Shown here: one piece after another, positions 34,852 to 43,966 of the stretch
Layout of the letters: the number at the start of each line of letters is the position of its first letter
Numbering within the stretch: position 1 is the stretch's first letter
DNA from: Bacillus sp. ISL-7
GTDB lineage: Bacteria; Bacillota; Bacilli; Bacillales_B; DSM-18226
Length of the DNA: 64,000 bases
Assembly: GCF_018613065.1 (NCBI RefSeq)
Contig: NZ_JAGGQW010000020.1
Location: 46,470 to 110,469, forward strand
Direction: 5' to 3'
The notes under the pieces: generated by a model
Told to the model about the DNA's origin: nothing
What the model saw: only the letters and a program-made list of their open reading frames with translations
Databases searched by the model: none
Translations under genes and position numbers: made by a program

Positions 34852-35535
34852 TTGATCTTTGTTCGAGACAAATTCAGTGCGAAGTTTTTCTTTTTCCTCG
34901 TGTTTGCTTTTCTTTTAATACATGTGCCATTGCTAGGAAACTATGTCAAAGTCATTAATACCCTTATACATGAATCAGGTCATGCTTTGATTGCTCTTTT
35001 TGGGGGTAATGTAGAAAGAATATCTTTATTTATGAATTCCGAAGGGGCTACATATAGTAATCAGTCTTCTTGGTTGGGAAGCTTCCTTACCAGCCTTGGT
35101 GGGTATACCTTTTCCTCCTTTATGGCATTTGTCTCATTTTTACTAATTGGAAAGAAAAAGCAGATTGTGTTGATTGATATATTGCTAGGTTTTATCGGTT
35201 TAAATCTTATTTTTTGGGTAAGGAATCCTTACGGGTTGTTTTGGCTATGCTCATTTGCCGTTGCATTTCTTTTATTACTCATAAAAGGGAGTCAAAACTT
35301 TAGAGATAACCTATTGCTTTTAATTGCATCAATTTTATTGGTTGATTCAGTACAAAGTGCTTATGAAATATTATTCATTAGTATATTTCAGCCCCAATCA
35401 GCAGGGGATGCAGCAAATCTTGCACGGATCACAGGTTTTATTCCAGCTCCTATTTGGGGGATTTTCTTCTTTGTCCAATCACTATGGTTTTGCTATTATG
35501 GCTTAAAACGGGGATATTATAAACTGGCGAATTAA
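34852..35535 (+). CDS. M50-like membrane metalloprotease family protein
   Basis: A polytopic membrane protein with the zinc motif HESGH (residues 40-44 from the chosen start) at the end of the first hydrophobic helix, as in M50/peptidase-like membrane proteins of Bacillus. About six helices follow. The second M50 signature (NxxPxPxxDG) is not obvious, so catalytic competence is uncertain. The start is uncertain: TTG 34852 (MIFVRDK) has AAGGAG 10 nt upstream, while ATG 34810 and TTG 34774 are in frame with poorer or equal sites. It is monocistronic. Confidence 0.68.
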   Translation: MIFVRDKFSAKFFFFLVFAFLLIHVPLLGNYVKVINTLIHESGHALIALFGGNVERISLFMNSEGATYSNQSSWLGSFLTSLGGYTFSSFMAFVSFLLIGKKKQIVLIDILLGFIGLNLIFWVRNPYGLFWLCSFAVAFLLLLIKGSQNFRDNLLLLIASILLVDSVQSAYEILFISIFQPQSAGDAANLARITGFIPAPIWGIFFFVQSLWFCYYGLKRGYYKLAN

Positions 35536-35615
35536 AACTTTTACGTACAAAATATAGGGAGAGACATAAGATATTACGATGGGTTTCGAAATGAATATAA
35601 AAGGGGAGTCATTGA

Positions 35616-36101
35616 TTGAAAATTATTGATTTAATTAAAACTCGGCGCAACATAAAAAAATTCAAACCTGATGAAATTGACAAAAATCTACTTCACTCAT
35701 GGCTAGAGGCTGCTGCAATGGCACCAAATCACCGCATGACAGAACCATGGGAAATTTATTTTATTGGAGCAGAGACAAGAGAAAAGTTAAATCATAAAAC
35801 AAATTTTGGAAACGCACCGATAGTAATGATGATTTTATCCAAGCACGGGGCGACATCCATAGAAACAGTGGAAAATGCGCTGGCAACTGCATGCTTTATC
35901 CAAAATTTTAATTTAGCGGCATGGGCAGAAGGAGTTGGGACCTTTTGGTCATCGATTGGCATTACGCCCAAAAACAGGGGGATTCTTGGTGTACCGGATG
36001 GCTATGATATTATTGGCGTTCTGGGAGTAGGCTATCCTGCTGTAATCCCAGAGCCAAAGCCACGTACACCGATTGAGAACAAATTCAGAAATTTACCATA
36101 A
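35616..36101 (+). CDS. Nitroreductase family protein (YdjA-like)
   Basis: A 161-residue FMN-dependent oxidoreductase-type protein. The FMN-binding start is LIKTRRNIKKFKPDE, then WLEAAAMAPNHRMTEPWEIYFI, and the C-terminal FMN/NAD region is GVPDGYDIIGVLGVGYPA. It is at the short end of the family. The start is TTG 35616 with GGGGAG upstream. The physiological substrate is unknown; such enzymes reduce nitro-compounds or quinones. It is convergent with the nitronate monooxygenase-type gene, sharing a terminator. Confidence 0.85.
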   Translation: MKIIDLIKTRRNIKKFKPDEIDKNLLHSWLEAAAMAPNHRMTEPWEIYFIGAETREKLNHKTNFGNAPIVMMILSKHGATSIETVENALATACFIQNFNLAAWAEGVGTFWSSIGITPKNRGILGVPDGYDIIGVLGVGYPAVIPEPKPRTPIENKFRNLP

Positions 36102-36111
36102 CAGGAACAGG

Positions 36112-36143
36112 AAAGAGCCTTCCGTATGACGGTTGGCTCTTTT
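36112..36143. terminator. Bidirectional terminator
   Basis: AAAGAGCC..CCGT / ACGG..GGCTCTTTT hairpin between convergent genes. Confidence 0.75.
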
Positions 36144-36150
36144 AAATATG

Positions 36151-37104
36151 CTAGATAGCCTGATTGTATTCTAATGTAAGATTATCAATGATTGTTTGAA
36201 CGGGAAGAATATCTTTGATTTCTCCAACTCTAGCCCCTGCAAAAACAAGGCCATTTTCCGCATCGCCATTCATGGATACCAAAAGAGAATCCATGGTGCA
36301 AAAGCGGTAAGAACAATTCTTTAAACAATCAATGCATTTAGCGATTTTTAGCTTATCTGTTCCACTAATTAATTTTGCAAAATTATTATTAATGGCTCTT
36401 CCCTGAAGACCAACGGTTGTTTTTACCAAAACCAAATCTTCTTTACCTGAATCAACATATTTTTGTTTAAAAGCTAATGGGGCATCACATTCCTCGCTGG
36501 CTACAAAGCGTGTTCCCATTTGTACACCAGAGGCACCCATTGAAAGAGCTTTTGCAATATCGCCGCCAGTCATGATTCCTCCTGCCGCAATAACGGGGAT
36601 GGAAACCGCTTCAACGATTTCTGGGAGGATATCAAACATTGGGCGGTCTGTTCCAAGATGTCCTCCTGCTTCAAAGCCTTCAACGACAACTGCTGATGCT
36701 CCCAGTCGTTCGGAAATCCTGGCTAATTTAGCAGATGAGACTATAGAGATAACAGGAATTCCTGCTTCTCTTCCCCATGCGTACATATCTCGTGAGATTC
36801 CAGCGCCAGAGATAATAAAGTCAACTTTTTCTTCTAGAGCTGCTTTCATTTTTTCAGCAAAGTCATTCACCGCGAATAGAACATTTACACCAATGTATCC
36901 TGCATCTTTGATCAGACTTTTAGCTTTTCTTATATGTGTTCTCATTTCGTCAGTTGAAATCCCTGTTCCAGATATAATCCCAATCCCGCCTGCATTTGCG
37001 ACAGCTGAAGCCAATTTGCTTAGAGAAATACCGACACCCATTCCGCCTTGCATGATTGGAACTTGAGGTCTCATATGGCCTATTTTAAGTTGTGAAAAGT
37101 TCAA
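36151..37104 (-). CDS. Nitronate monooxygenase / FabK-like flavoprotein
   Basis: A TIM-barrel FMN protein of about 317 residues. Start motif PIMQGGMGVGIS, active-site segment VVEGFEAGGHLG and phosphate-binding IPVIAAGGIMTGGDIAKALSMGASGVQMGTRF are all typical of nitronate monooxygenases and FabK enoyl-ACP reductases. A cysteine-rich piece (CIDCLKNCSYRFC) late in the chain is unusual and recalls a metal-binding insertion. Start choice: TTG 37104 (MNFSQLK) has GGGGT 6 nt upstream; ATG 37122 is in frame but lacks a site. Confidence 0.82.
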   Translation of the reverse strand: MNFSQLKIGHMRPQVPIMQGGMGVGISLSKLASAVANAGGIGIISGTGISTDEMRTHIRKAKSLIKDAGYIGVNVLFAVNDFAEKMKAALEEKVDFIISGAGISRDMYAWGREAGIPVISIVSSAKLARISERLGASAVVVEGFEAGGHLGTDRPMFDILPEIVEAVSIPVIAAGGIMTGGDIAKALSMGASGVQMGTRFVASEECDAPLAFKQKYVDSGKEDLVLVKTTVGLQGRAINNNFAKLISGTDKLKIAKCIDCLKNCSYRFCTMDSLLVSMNGDAENGLVFAGARVGEIKDILPVQTIIDNLTLEYNQAI

Positions 37105-37331
37105 ATTATAACCCCGTTTCATTATTTGTATTAGAAACTTCCCATGCATCATACCATGTCATTTTTAATATGTCTGTGATTACTATCACCAGGTCATAGT
37201 GGTAGGTGGTATTATTTTCTATATGATAAAATAAAGATTAATGTTAAATCATAACTAGGTTAACCTGCATAAAAAATTTGCTGAAACCAAACGATACGTT
37301 ATGAAGCAAAAAATGGATGGTGGTAGATAGG

Positions 37332-38576
37332 ATGATTATTTTTACGGATATTGATCTTGATGGTCTTGGTTGTGGACTTATTGCGAAACTGGCATTTGCA
37401 GACAAGGCCAATATATTTTACTGTTCTTATCGAAATTTAAATCAAAGAGTGGAAGCAGTTATTAAAAACCCTGAGAATAATAATGTGGAAATCTACATTA
37501 CTGATTTAGCTGTAAATGAGCAGGTCGAGAAAAAACTCGAGGAGCGGTTCCAAAAGGGAAAACCAGTTCAAATGATCGATCATCATGTGACTGCTTTGCA
37601 TTTTAATCAATACAAATGGGGGAGTGTAATTCCTGAGTATGAGACGGGAAAAAAGACTTGTGCAACTTCTTTATTTTATGATTACGTAATTGAACACAAA
37701 ATGATGGAACGAAATAAAGCACTTGAAGAATTTATCGAATTAGTACGTCAATATGACACATGGGAGTGGGATGAAAATAATAATTTAACAGCCAAACGAT
37801 TAAATGATTTGTTCTATATTATGAGTCGTGAACTGTTTGAGGAGGAAATGTTAAAGAGGTTGACTGAAAATAATGAATCATTTGCATTGACCGATACGGA
37901 ACATATGCTACTTGATATCGAGGAACAAAAAATTCATCGTTACATCCATTCGAAAAGTAGACAACTGCTTCAAACTTTTATTGATGATTACTGTGTTGGA
38001 ATTGTTCATGCCGAACAATATTTATCAGAGCTAGGTAATGAATTAAATAATTTATATCCGCATTTGGATATGATTGTCCTTCTAAATATGGGTGGAAAGA
38101 AGATGGGATTTCGAACCATTCATGATGAAATAAATGTAGCCGAATATGCAAAAAGGTACGGAGGAGGAGGGCATCCGAAAGCCTCTGGATCAGAAATGAC
38201 AAGGGAAGCGTTTGAAAAGTTTGTAATAAATGTTTTTGAAACGATTCCACTTAAACCAGATGCAGATGGGAATGAATTTAATGTTAAGGATTCACAGGTT
38301 GGAACATCTTATCAGAACCCGTTAGGAGAAAGTTCATATATCATTCCATGTGGAGATGGCTCTTTTTCTATAATACATAATAAGAAGAAATTGGAGCAGT
38401 CTTTCTCTGAATTTGCGGATGCAGAACGGTATTTAAAAAGAAATTATTCTTCTTGGCTTCGAAGCGACCATGAATATCTTTATCACGTTTCAAAAGCGCT
38501 TCGGATCTCACAAGATGAATTAAGAGGGAATTATCAGGAAATCATCAGGAACCATCTTGTAGATATTACTTTATGA
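37332..38576 (+). CDS. nrnB: DHH-family nanoRNase/phosphoesterase (NrnB-like)
   Basis: A 414-residue DHH/DHHA1 protein. The first metal motif is TDIDLDGLGC, then ITDLAV, the DHH motif MIDHHVTA and the C-terminal nucleic-acid grip GGGGHPKASG. Length and order resemble B. subtilis NrnB (YngD), which degrades short oligoribonucleotides from the 3' end. A ~110-residue C-terminal extension with YIIPCGDGSFSII is present. ATG 37332 is chosen at MIIFTD; in-frame ATG 37317 is an alternative. A terminator follows. Function is inferred from family. Confidence 0.82.
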   Translation: MIIFTDIDLDGLGCGLIAKLAFADKANIFYCSYRNLNQRVEAVIKNPENNNVEIYITDLAVNEQVEKKLEERFQKGKPVQMIDHHVTALHFNQYKWGSVIPEYETGKKTCATSLFYDYVIEHKMMERNKALEEFIELVRQYDTWEWDENNNLTAKRLNDLFYIMSRELFEEEMLKRLTENNESFALTDTEHMLLDIEEQKIHRYIHSKSRQLLQTFIDDYCVGIVHAEQYLSELGNELNNLYPHLDMIVLLNMGGKKMGFRTIHDEINVAEYAKRYGGGGHPKASGSEMTREAFEKFVINVFETIPLKPDADGNEFNVKDSQVGTSYQNPLGESSYIIPCGDGSFSIIHNKKKLEQSFSEFADAERYLKRNYSSWLRSDHEYLYHVSKALRISQDELRGNYQEIIRNHLVDITL

Positions 38577-38582
38577 ATTAGT

Positions 38583-38622
38583 AAAAGCCATTCCTTATCG
38601 AAAAAAGGAGTGGCCTTTTTTT
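38583..38622 (+). terminator. Intrinsic terminator of nrnB-like gene
   Basis: An AAAAGCCATTCCTT/AAGGAGTGGCCTTTT stem with a T-run. Confidence 0.8.
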
Positions 38623-38871
38623 GTTTTTTTAACATTTAATTTTAAGGGTTTATTAAGAGTGAAGTGGTAATATAATCGTAGGTATATGAGATTATTATTT
38701 CAAAATCGTAATAACCATGCAACAGAAAGTTAATTTATATACATATTCCTGTAATGTTCTTTTGTTATGATTGGTTAACGACTATGAGAATTGGTCGTGG
38801 GAATTAAATGGTGAGGGTTTGAAAAAATATTAATATACCTTTTTGATTGAATTAACCTATGGGGTGATATG

Positions 38872-39858
38872 ATGGCTTCAGCTTCAAAAAGGAGTAAATA
38901 TTTTGATAATGCAAAATTCATTTTGATTTTTCTCGTCGTTTTTGGGCATCTCATAAGTCCATTAAAGGAACATGATGGGATCCTTTTCACTTTATATACA
39001 GTTATTTTTCTATTCCATATGCCCGCTTTTATCCTAATCTCTGGATACTTTGCGAAAGGTTATAAAAAGAAAGGCTACTTTATAAAGTCTATCAAGAAGA
39101 TATTACTTCCTTATTTTATTTTTCAGATGATCTATTCCATTTATTATTATTTAAATGGGCAGGAAAAAAATATAGAATTTGATTTTTTACATCCTCATTG
39201 GTCGCTTTGGTTTTTGATGAGTTTGTTTTTTTGGAATTTACTGCTACATCTCTTTGCAAGGTTAAGATGGAGGGGCTTTTTTATTGCCATTGTCTTGGGA
39301 ATCGCGATTGGTTTTGTTGATCACGCGGGTAGTTTTTTAAGCCTATCAAGAACATTTGTATTTTTCCCCTATTTCCTCTTGGGGTTTTTACTAAATGGTG
39401 ATCAGTTAAAGAAAGTAATTCGGGCCAGATATTCACTTCCAGTTGGAATAATAATCATTATCGGGACTTATATTTTCTTTGGGTTCAGTTTCCCTCAAGA
39501 TGCGGTGCCATGGCTTCTGGGCGATACATCATATGCAAATATGGGGGAAAAAGAGTTGGCCGATGGGCTGTTGCGAGGACTTCAATATGGGCTGACATTA
39601 ATAGTTGTATTTGGGTTTTTAGCATTAATACCTTCCAATCAATTTAAAGTAACGAAAATTGGTGAAAGAACTTTATATGTCTATTTGCTTCATGGATTTA
39701 TTATTAAATCGCTCCAAGAGATTCTACCAAATAAAAGTATCATCTCCGTTTCAGGGAATTATCTTTTACTTTTCGTTCTTTCCTTTATGATCTGTATCGT
39801 TCTAGGAAGTTATTTAATTAAAAAATATACTCAACCGCTTGTCGAATTTAAAGTTTAA
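38872..39858 (+). CDS. Membrane acyltransferase (acyltransferase-3 family)
   Basis: A 329-residue, ~10-helix membrane protein with the acyltransferase_3 features: N-terminal DNAKFILIFLVVFGH (catalytic His at the end of helix 1), FLFHMPAFILISGYFAK, and HPHWSLWFLMSLFFWN. Such enzymes O-acetylate or otherwise acylate cell-surface carbohydrates. ATG 38872 follows GGGGTG at 5 nt; ATG 38869 is the alternative. The substrate is not known. It stands alone with a terminator. The preceding 290 bp are AT-rich without a gene. Confidence 0.85.
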   Translation: MASASKRSKYFDNAKFILIFLVVFGHLISPLKEHDGILFTLYTVIFLFHMPAFILISGYFAKGYKKKGYFIKSIKKILLPYFIFQMIYSIYYYLNGQEKNIEFDFLHPHWSLWFLMSLFFWNLLLHLFARLRWRGFFIAIVLGIAIGFVDHAGSFLSLSRTFVFFPYFLLGFLLNGDQLKKVIRARYSLPVGIIIIIGTYIFFGFSFPQDAVPWLLGDTSYANMGEKELADGLLRGLQYGLTLIVVFGFLALIPSNQFKVTKIGERTLYVYLLHGFIIKSLQEILPNKSIISVSGNYLLLFVLSFMICIVLGSYLIKKYTQPLVEFKV

Positions 39859-39882
39859 ATGAATACAGTGAGTAGTAATGAA

Positions 39883-39917
39883 AGCCGAACTAGTATGGAC
39901 CAGTTCGGCTATTTTTT
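39883..39917 (+). terminator. Intrinsic terminator of the acyltransferase gene
   Basis: A perfect AGCCGAACT/AGTTCGGCT stem with T6. Confidence 0.85.
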
Positions 39918-39946
39918 GTGTATTTAAATTAGAAAATTGTAACGAA

Positions 39947-40468
39947 CTAAAACCCAAATAATGAGCTGACAATATTTTTCTTTTTTCTTTTTACTTTACT
40001 GTGATCAAATACAAGTGGTTCTTCCATTTGCGAGGTCATTTTTAGTTGGTTCATTTGTTTTTGAAGTTGTTCTACCTGTTGCGATAAATCTTTTACAAGA
40101 TTTTGCAAATCCTCTAGTTCACGGCGATGCTGAAGGAGTTGATAGGTAGCAACCGAATCTGCTTTTGAATTTAGATTACTTTCCAATTCACTGACTTTTG
40201 AATATAACTTTTCTAGTGCTTGATTGTCATTTACCGCTTTAACAGCACCTTTTCGAGGATTTTTTTTCTCTTTTAATGGGACTATTTCTTGGATTAGTGT
40301 TCCGTTTTGGAGCTGTTCGTGTATTTTTTTTAATAGTTCTATATCCTCGCTGCTAAAATGGTAATGACCACGCTCATTTCTTTCCATTGGAAGTTCAAGC
40401 TGTTTTACCCAGCGCTGAATAGTACTTGTAGATACTCCTAATAATTTTGCTACTTCACTTGTATTCAT
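39947..40468 (-). CDS. racA: RacA, chromosome-anchoring protein of sporulation
   Basis: A 173-residue protein. The MerR-like helix-turn-helix comes first (MNTSEVAKLLGVSTSTIQRWVKQLELPMERNERGHY split over residues 1-35), a proline/lysine linker follows, and a long coiled coil spans about 85-150 (YQLLQHRRELEDLQNL). The tail is basic plus hydrophobic, KRKKKNIVSSLFGF. This matches RacA, which binds GC-rich inverted repeats near the origin and tethers it to DivIVA at the cell pole during spore formation. ATG 40468 follows GGAGGG. It lies next to a larger gene with the same architecture. Confidence 0.87.
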   Translation of the reverse strand: MNTSEVAKLLGVSTSTIQRWVKQLELPMERNERGHYHFSSEDIELLKKIHEQLQNGTLIQEIVPLKEKKNPRKGAVKAVNDNQALEKLYSKVSELESNLNSKADSVATYQLLQHRRELEDLQNLVKDLSQQVEQLQKQMNQLKMTSQMEEPLVFDHSKVKRKKKNIVSSLFGF

Positions 40469-40571
40469 TTCGAATCCCTCCATTGATAAAGTAAACCCCA
40501 ATCTACGAGTGACGAAATTATTGTTTTTTGTCTTTAAAAGGGAGTCGTTCTAATCGAAGAAAACTTTCGTA

Positions 40572-41774
40572 TTAAGTCCAGAATTTCCACCATTTCTTTT
40601 CTTTTGTTGCTGCCACATGTCTATAACTGTTAAGCATTTGTTGAAAGGCTAATTCTCTTTGCGAAATTTCATGTCGGTACTGATTACGCTCTTCAAGGAA
40701 AAATTCACGTTCTTTTGACATTGCCTCAGTTAGACTTGAGATTTCGTTATTGGTAACATCCACATAGTGGGATAGTTCTTCGGAAGTTTCTGACAACTGC
40801 TTGGAAAGTGTATAAATTTCTTGCGAAGTCTCTACAGAGGCGTTAACAATGTTGTTGGATAGGTACTGTAATGAGTCAGCTGATAGTTCAGAGGCTTTTT
40901 CAAGAGTCTCTGATAACTCCTGAATCTCAGCTCTTGTGTTAGCAGATGATTTATATATCGAGTCAGATAATGATTTAACTGTGGTATAAGTTCCATTCCT
41001 TATTTCCTTTTTTACTTCATCTAGTACTTCTCTTCGAACAACCGTCCGGATTTCATCTTTTACGTCGCTTAAGAAATTTTGCTTGTACGTATCCATTGCC
41101 TCGAAAAACTGATGTGCATCTATAGCGTCTTGGATGGTTATCGGTTTGGCTGTGTCCGAAATGACCTCTAATGAGACCATAGATGGTTCTTTCATATCCA
41201 GATTTTCAATGGCCTTGAGTGATACAGCGAGTGATTCTGAGACATCCTGATTTTCAGTGACCTCTTGGGAAACTGCGAAAGATTCTGAGACATTCTGATT
41301 TTCAATGACCTTTTGGGAAACTGCGAAAGATTCTGAGACATTCTGATTTTCAATGACCTTTTGGGGAACTGCGAATGATTCTGAGACATTCTGATTCTCA
41401 ATGACCTTTTGGGAAACTGCGAAAGATTCTGAGACATTCTGATTTTCAATGACCTTTTGGGAAACTGCGAAAGATTCTGAGAAATTCTGATTACCAATGA
41501 ACGCTTGTGAAACTTCGGGGAATTGGGGATCATCCTCACTTTCAGGGTGAAGTTTTTTTTGCATCCATTTCCTGATTGTTTCCTTACTTAACTTTTTTTC
41601 ATATAGTTGTTTAATTTCTATTAGCTGTTCAATCTCCCTTTCTGTACATATTCTGGCCCCTTGTTTTGAACGTGGAATTTCTAGTAAATCAACTAAATCT
41701 TTTTCCCATTGACGTATGGTGCCTGGTGTTGTATTTATTTTTTTGGCTACTTCTTTTAAGGTATAGGACTTCAT
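40572..41774 (-). CDS. MerR-type HTH / coiled-coil protein with 16-residue tandem repeats (RacA-like architecture)
   Basis: A 400-residue protein with no family name I can give. Residues 1-70 are a MerR/RacA-type HTH (TLKEVAKKINTTPGTIRQWEKDL). Residues about 85-200 contain tandem copies of a 16-residue unit (ENQNVSESFAVSQKVI). Residues about 225-390 are predicted helix rich in Ser/Glu/Leu heptads, and the tail is KEKKWWKFWT, a basic-aromatic end suited to membrane contact. It is on the same strand as racA, 100 bp upstream of it. AAAGGAATG precedes ATG 41774. Role inferred only: DNA tethering or segregation, possibly in sporulation. Confidence 0.75.
   Translation of the reverse strand: MKSYTLKEVAKKINTTPGTIRQWEKDLVDLLEIPRSKQGARICTEREIEQLIEIKQLYEKKLSKETIRKWMQKKLHPESEDDPQFPEVSQAFIGNQNFSESFAVSQKVIENQNVSESFAVSQKVIENQNVSESFAVPQKVIENQNVSESFAVSQKVIENQNVSESFAVSQEVTENQDVSESLAVSLKAIENLDMKEPSMVSLEVISDTAKPITIQDAIDAHQFFEAMDTYKQNFLSDVKDEIRTVVRREVLDEVKKEIRNGTYTTVKSLSDSIYKSSANTRAEIQELSETLEKASELSADSLQYLSNNIVNASVETSQEIYTLSKQLSETSEELSHYVDVTNNEISSLTEAMSKEREFFLEERNQYRHEISQRELAFQQMLNSYRHVAATKEKKWWKFWT
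41185..41520 (-). repeat. 48-bp in-frame tandem repeat (minisatellite)
   Basis: Six units begin at 41233, 41281, 41329, 41377, 41425 and 41473, exactly 48 bp apart, with a further degenerate unit before 41233. The central four are nearly identical; the end units are diverged. Each encodes one 16-residue repeat of the MerR-like protein. Confidence 0.9.
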
Positions 41775-42008
41775 ATAAAAATCATTCCTTTCTATTTAGC
41801 TCGGAAATAATTCATCGTTGTGTTAGTAATTCACCATTCGGTAGCACATTTTCCTGCTAGATGACAAAAGCTATCAAAACAAGACGGAAAGCATGAAATA
41901 ACAACAATATTTTGCAAATTGAGCATCTATTACGAAAAAACGATTGAGCAGACTAGAAAAGAGGTTTATTATATGGAGTGGAAATGATGTAGAAAGAAGG
42001 AACCCAAC

Positions 42009-42845
42009 ATGTGGATTGCAGCGGCCTTTATTACTATGGTTTGTTTTGGGACTAATAATACTATTTTCAAGTGGAGCTCGGAGAAGAAAGTGTCGAAAGT
42101 ACATATTCAGTTCTTCTTCTATTTTGTAGCATTCCTATTAACTTTGGGATTTGCTTTTGTAAACGGGACAGTCCATTTGAATCTTATCACCATTTTACTA
42201 GGAGCTTTTATTGGAATATTAAATGCAAACGGAAATATCCAAATGTCAAAGGCCTTTGAAAAGGGCCCTGCTAGTTTGACATCGCCATTAGTAGGAACAA
42301 ATACAATAGTTCCAATCGTATGTGCTGGCGTTCTTTTTCATGAACATATCACAGTGATTCAGTGGGTAGGAATCATAATTATGCTTGGCTCAGCCATGGC
42401 CATCCAGTATTCATCTGGTAATAATAGAGGAATAAATTATTTCCCTTGGATGATTCGCGTTGGGCTTGCGATATTTTCTTTTGGTTTACTAGGGGTTTTA
42501 ATGAAAACTACATCCTATTTGCAAATAAATTCATTAGATATCCTCATTGCCATGTATGGCGGGGGGAGTGTCTATTTAGCTATTTGCAGTATCTTGAAAA
42601 AAGAAAAGTGGCAGAGGTCAGAAGCCAATGTGGGATCCATTGTTGGACTAATTAGCATTTTAGGATATAGCAGTTATTTCTATGCCCTTAATTCAGGAAC
42701 GGCAAGTATCGTGTTTCCAATTGTAAGTTTAAATTGTCTAGTAGTGGTTCTAGCTGGGTTTTTACTTTTTAAAGAAAAATTAAAAAGATATCAAGTGATC
42801 GGTGTATGTACTGCTCTACTTGGGATAATTTTCACAAAGATCTAA
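42009..42845 (+). CDS. DMT/EamA-family transporter
   Basis: A 278-residue, ten-helix transporter with two EamA-like halves. The second half-signature is GTASIVFPIVSLNCLVVVLAGFLLFKEKLKRYQVIGV, and the first half has PLVGTNTIVPIVCAGVLFHEHI. The substrate is unknown; EamA carriers move amino acids, sugars or metabolites. AAAGAAGG lies before ATG 42009. A long stem-loop terminator follows. It stands alone. Confidence 0.85.
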   Translation: MWIAAAFITMVCFGTNNTIFKWSSEKKVSKVHIQFFFYFVAFLLTLGFAFVNGTVHLNLITILLGAFIGILNANGNIQMSKAFEKGPASLTSPLVGTNTIVPIVCAGVLFHEHITVIQWVGIIIMLGSAMAIQYSSGNNRGINYFPWMIRVGLAIFSFGLLGVLMKTTSYLQINSLDILIAMYGGGSVYLAICSILKKEKWQRSEANVGSIVGLISILGYSSYFYALNSGTASIVFPIVSLNCLVVVLAGFLLFKEKLKRYQVIGVCTALLGIIFTKI

Positions 42846-42850
42846 AGCGC

Positions 42851-42899
42851 AAAAAAGTGCAGATTGTTTCAAGTTAAATTGAAATTCTCTGCACTTTTT
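42851..42899 (+). terminator. Intrinsic terminator with two-part stem
   Basis: An AAAAAGTGCAGA/TCTGCACTTTTT outer stem encloses TTTCA/TGAAA. Confidence 0.85.
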
Positions 42900-42926
42900 A
42901 TATGGCATCATGATTTATTACCTATC

Positions 42927-43715
42927 TCAATTCATCAACCCAAGCTTTTTCAACCCATTATAAATTCCAGAATCAGTAACCTTGGTAGTTTTATGCTTTG
43001 CGTATTTAAAAAGGTCTGGATGGCCGTTCCCCATGACAAAGCTTTCGCCCGCGTTTTGAAGCATTTCCTTATCATTCATTCCATCTCCAAATGCAATCGA
43101 ACTTTCCTTAATGATGCCTAGCCGCTTCAAAACTACGTGAACTCCATAGCCTTTGTTCACTTTGTCCCTGATTACATCATAGCAATGATGCATTCCCTCG
43201 ACATTGACTTGGGATAAATGGATTCCCTCTTCTTTATTGTAAAGGATAGGGTCATCTTTTTTTAGATTGATTAGTGTCATCCCTAAGATCGAACTATTAA
43301 CTGAAGGAGAATAAGGTTCATTTTTATGTAAGTGGAATTTGTGCATAAACTCCGTTGTGATCTCAGAATCTACATTGGTAAAAACGTTCTTATTATTCGT
43401 ATACAGGACCACTTCATGCTGGTTATCCTTAGCAATCTCTAAGAAATTCATAACTGTAGAGCTCTTCATAGGCTCCTGGAATATATCTTCACCTTTATAA
43501 ATGGCATATGCACCGTTATAACCAATGAATGAGTGAATATTTAACTCTTTTGCGAGTTCATCTAATTCATGTAGTGGCCTTCCTGTAGCTAAGAAAACTT
43601 CCAAGCCCTGAGCCTGAACCTTTGAAATGGCCTTTTTTGTTGAATCTTCAATCGTACCATCTGGTCTCAGTAATGTACCATCGATATCTAAAAATAAAAC
43701 TTTATAATTGGTCAT
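42927..43715 (-). CDS. HAD-superfamily phosphatase, Cof subfamily
   Basis: A 262-residue HAD IIB protein. Motif I is FLDIDGTLL with nucleophile Asp10, motif II is ATGRP, motif III is the Lys in the LKRLGI region, and motif IV is AFGDGMNDKEML. A C2-type cap lies between. It resembles Bacillus Cof-type sugar-phosphate and flavin-phosphate phosphatases, so the likely activity is dephosphorylation of a small phosphometabolite. ATG 43715 follows AAAGGAGCG. It is convergent with the DMT transporter. Confidence 0.88.
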   Translation of the reverse strand: MTNYKVLFLDIDGTLLRPDGTIEDSTKKAISKVQAQGLEVFLATGRPLHELDELAKELNIHSFIGYNGAYAIYKGEDIFQEPMKSSTVMNFLEIAKDNQHEVVLYTNNKNVFTNVDSEITTEFMHKFHLHKNEPYSPSVNSSILGMTLINLKKDDPILYNKEEGIHLSQVNVEGMHHCYDVIRDKVNKGYGVHVVLKRLGIIKESSIAFGDGMNDKEMLQNAGESFVMGNGHPDLFKYAKHKTTKVTDSGIYNGLKKLGLMN

Positions 43716-43966
43716 GAATCGCTCCTTTTGAAGAATGTTGTTTTTAGTTTACCACTTTTTGTTAAAGGGAGTCACATTAAATAGAATCGTTCAATCAATT
43801 AATAGCGACAGTAATTCCTTGAGGGGATATTAGTTTCATGGCGTTTTTGTAATTCGATTGGATTTTCAACAAACGGAAAATGCTGCGTCCGCAGTTTTTT
43901 AATGAAATGGTATTTTGGAGGAATAATAGGTGGTGATAAATATAAAACGAAAAAGTGAGGAATTTT

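Noticed and set aside
41185..41520. CRISPR-like regular repeats
   Set aside because: The units are head-to-tail without unique spacers and are in frame with the gene, so this is a protein-coding minisatellite.
41192..41539. A 115-codon repetitive ORF in another frame of the repeat protein
   Set aside because: It exists only because the 48-bp unit lacks stops in that frame; it has no ribosome site and no homology.
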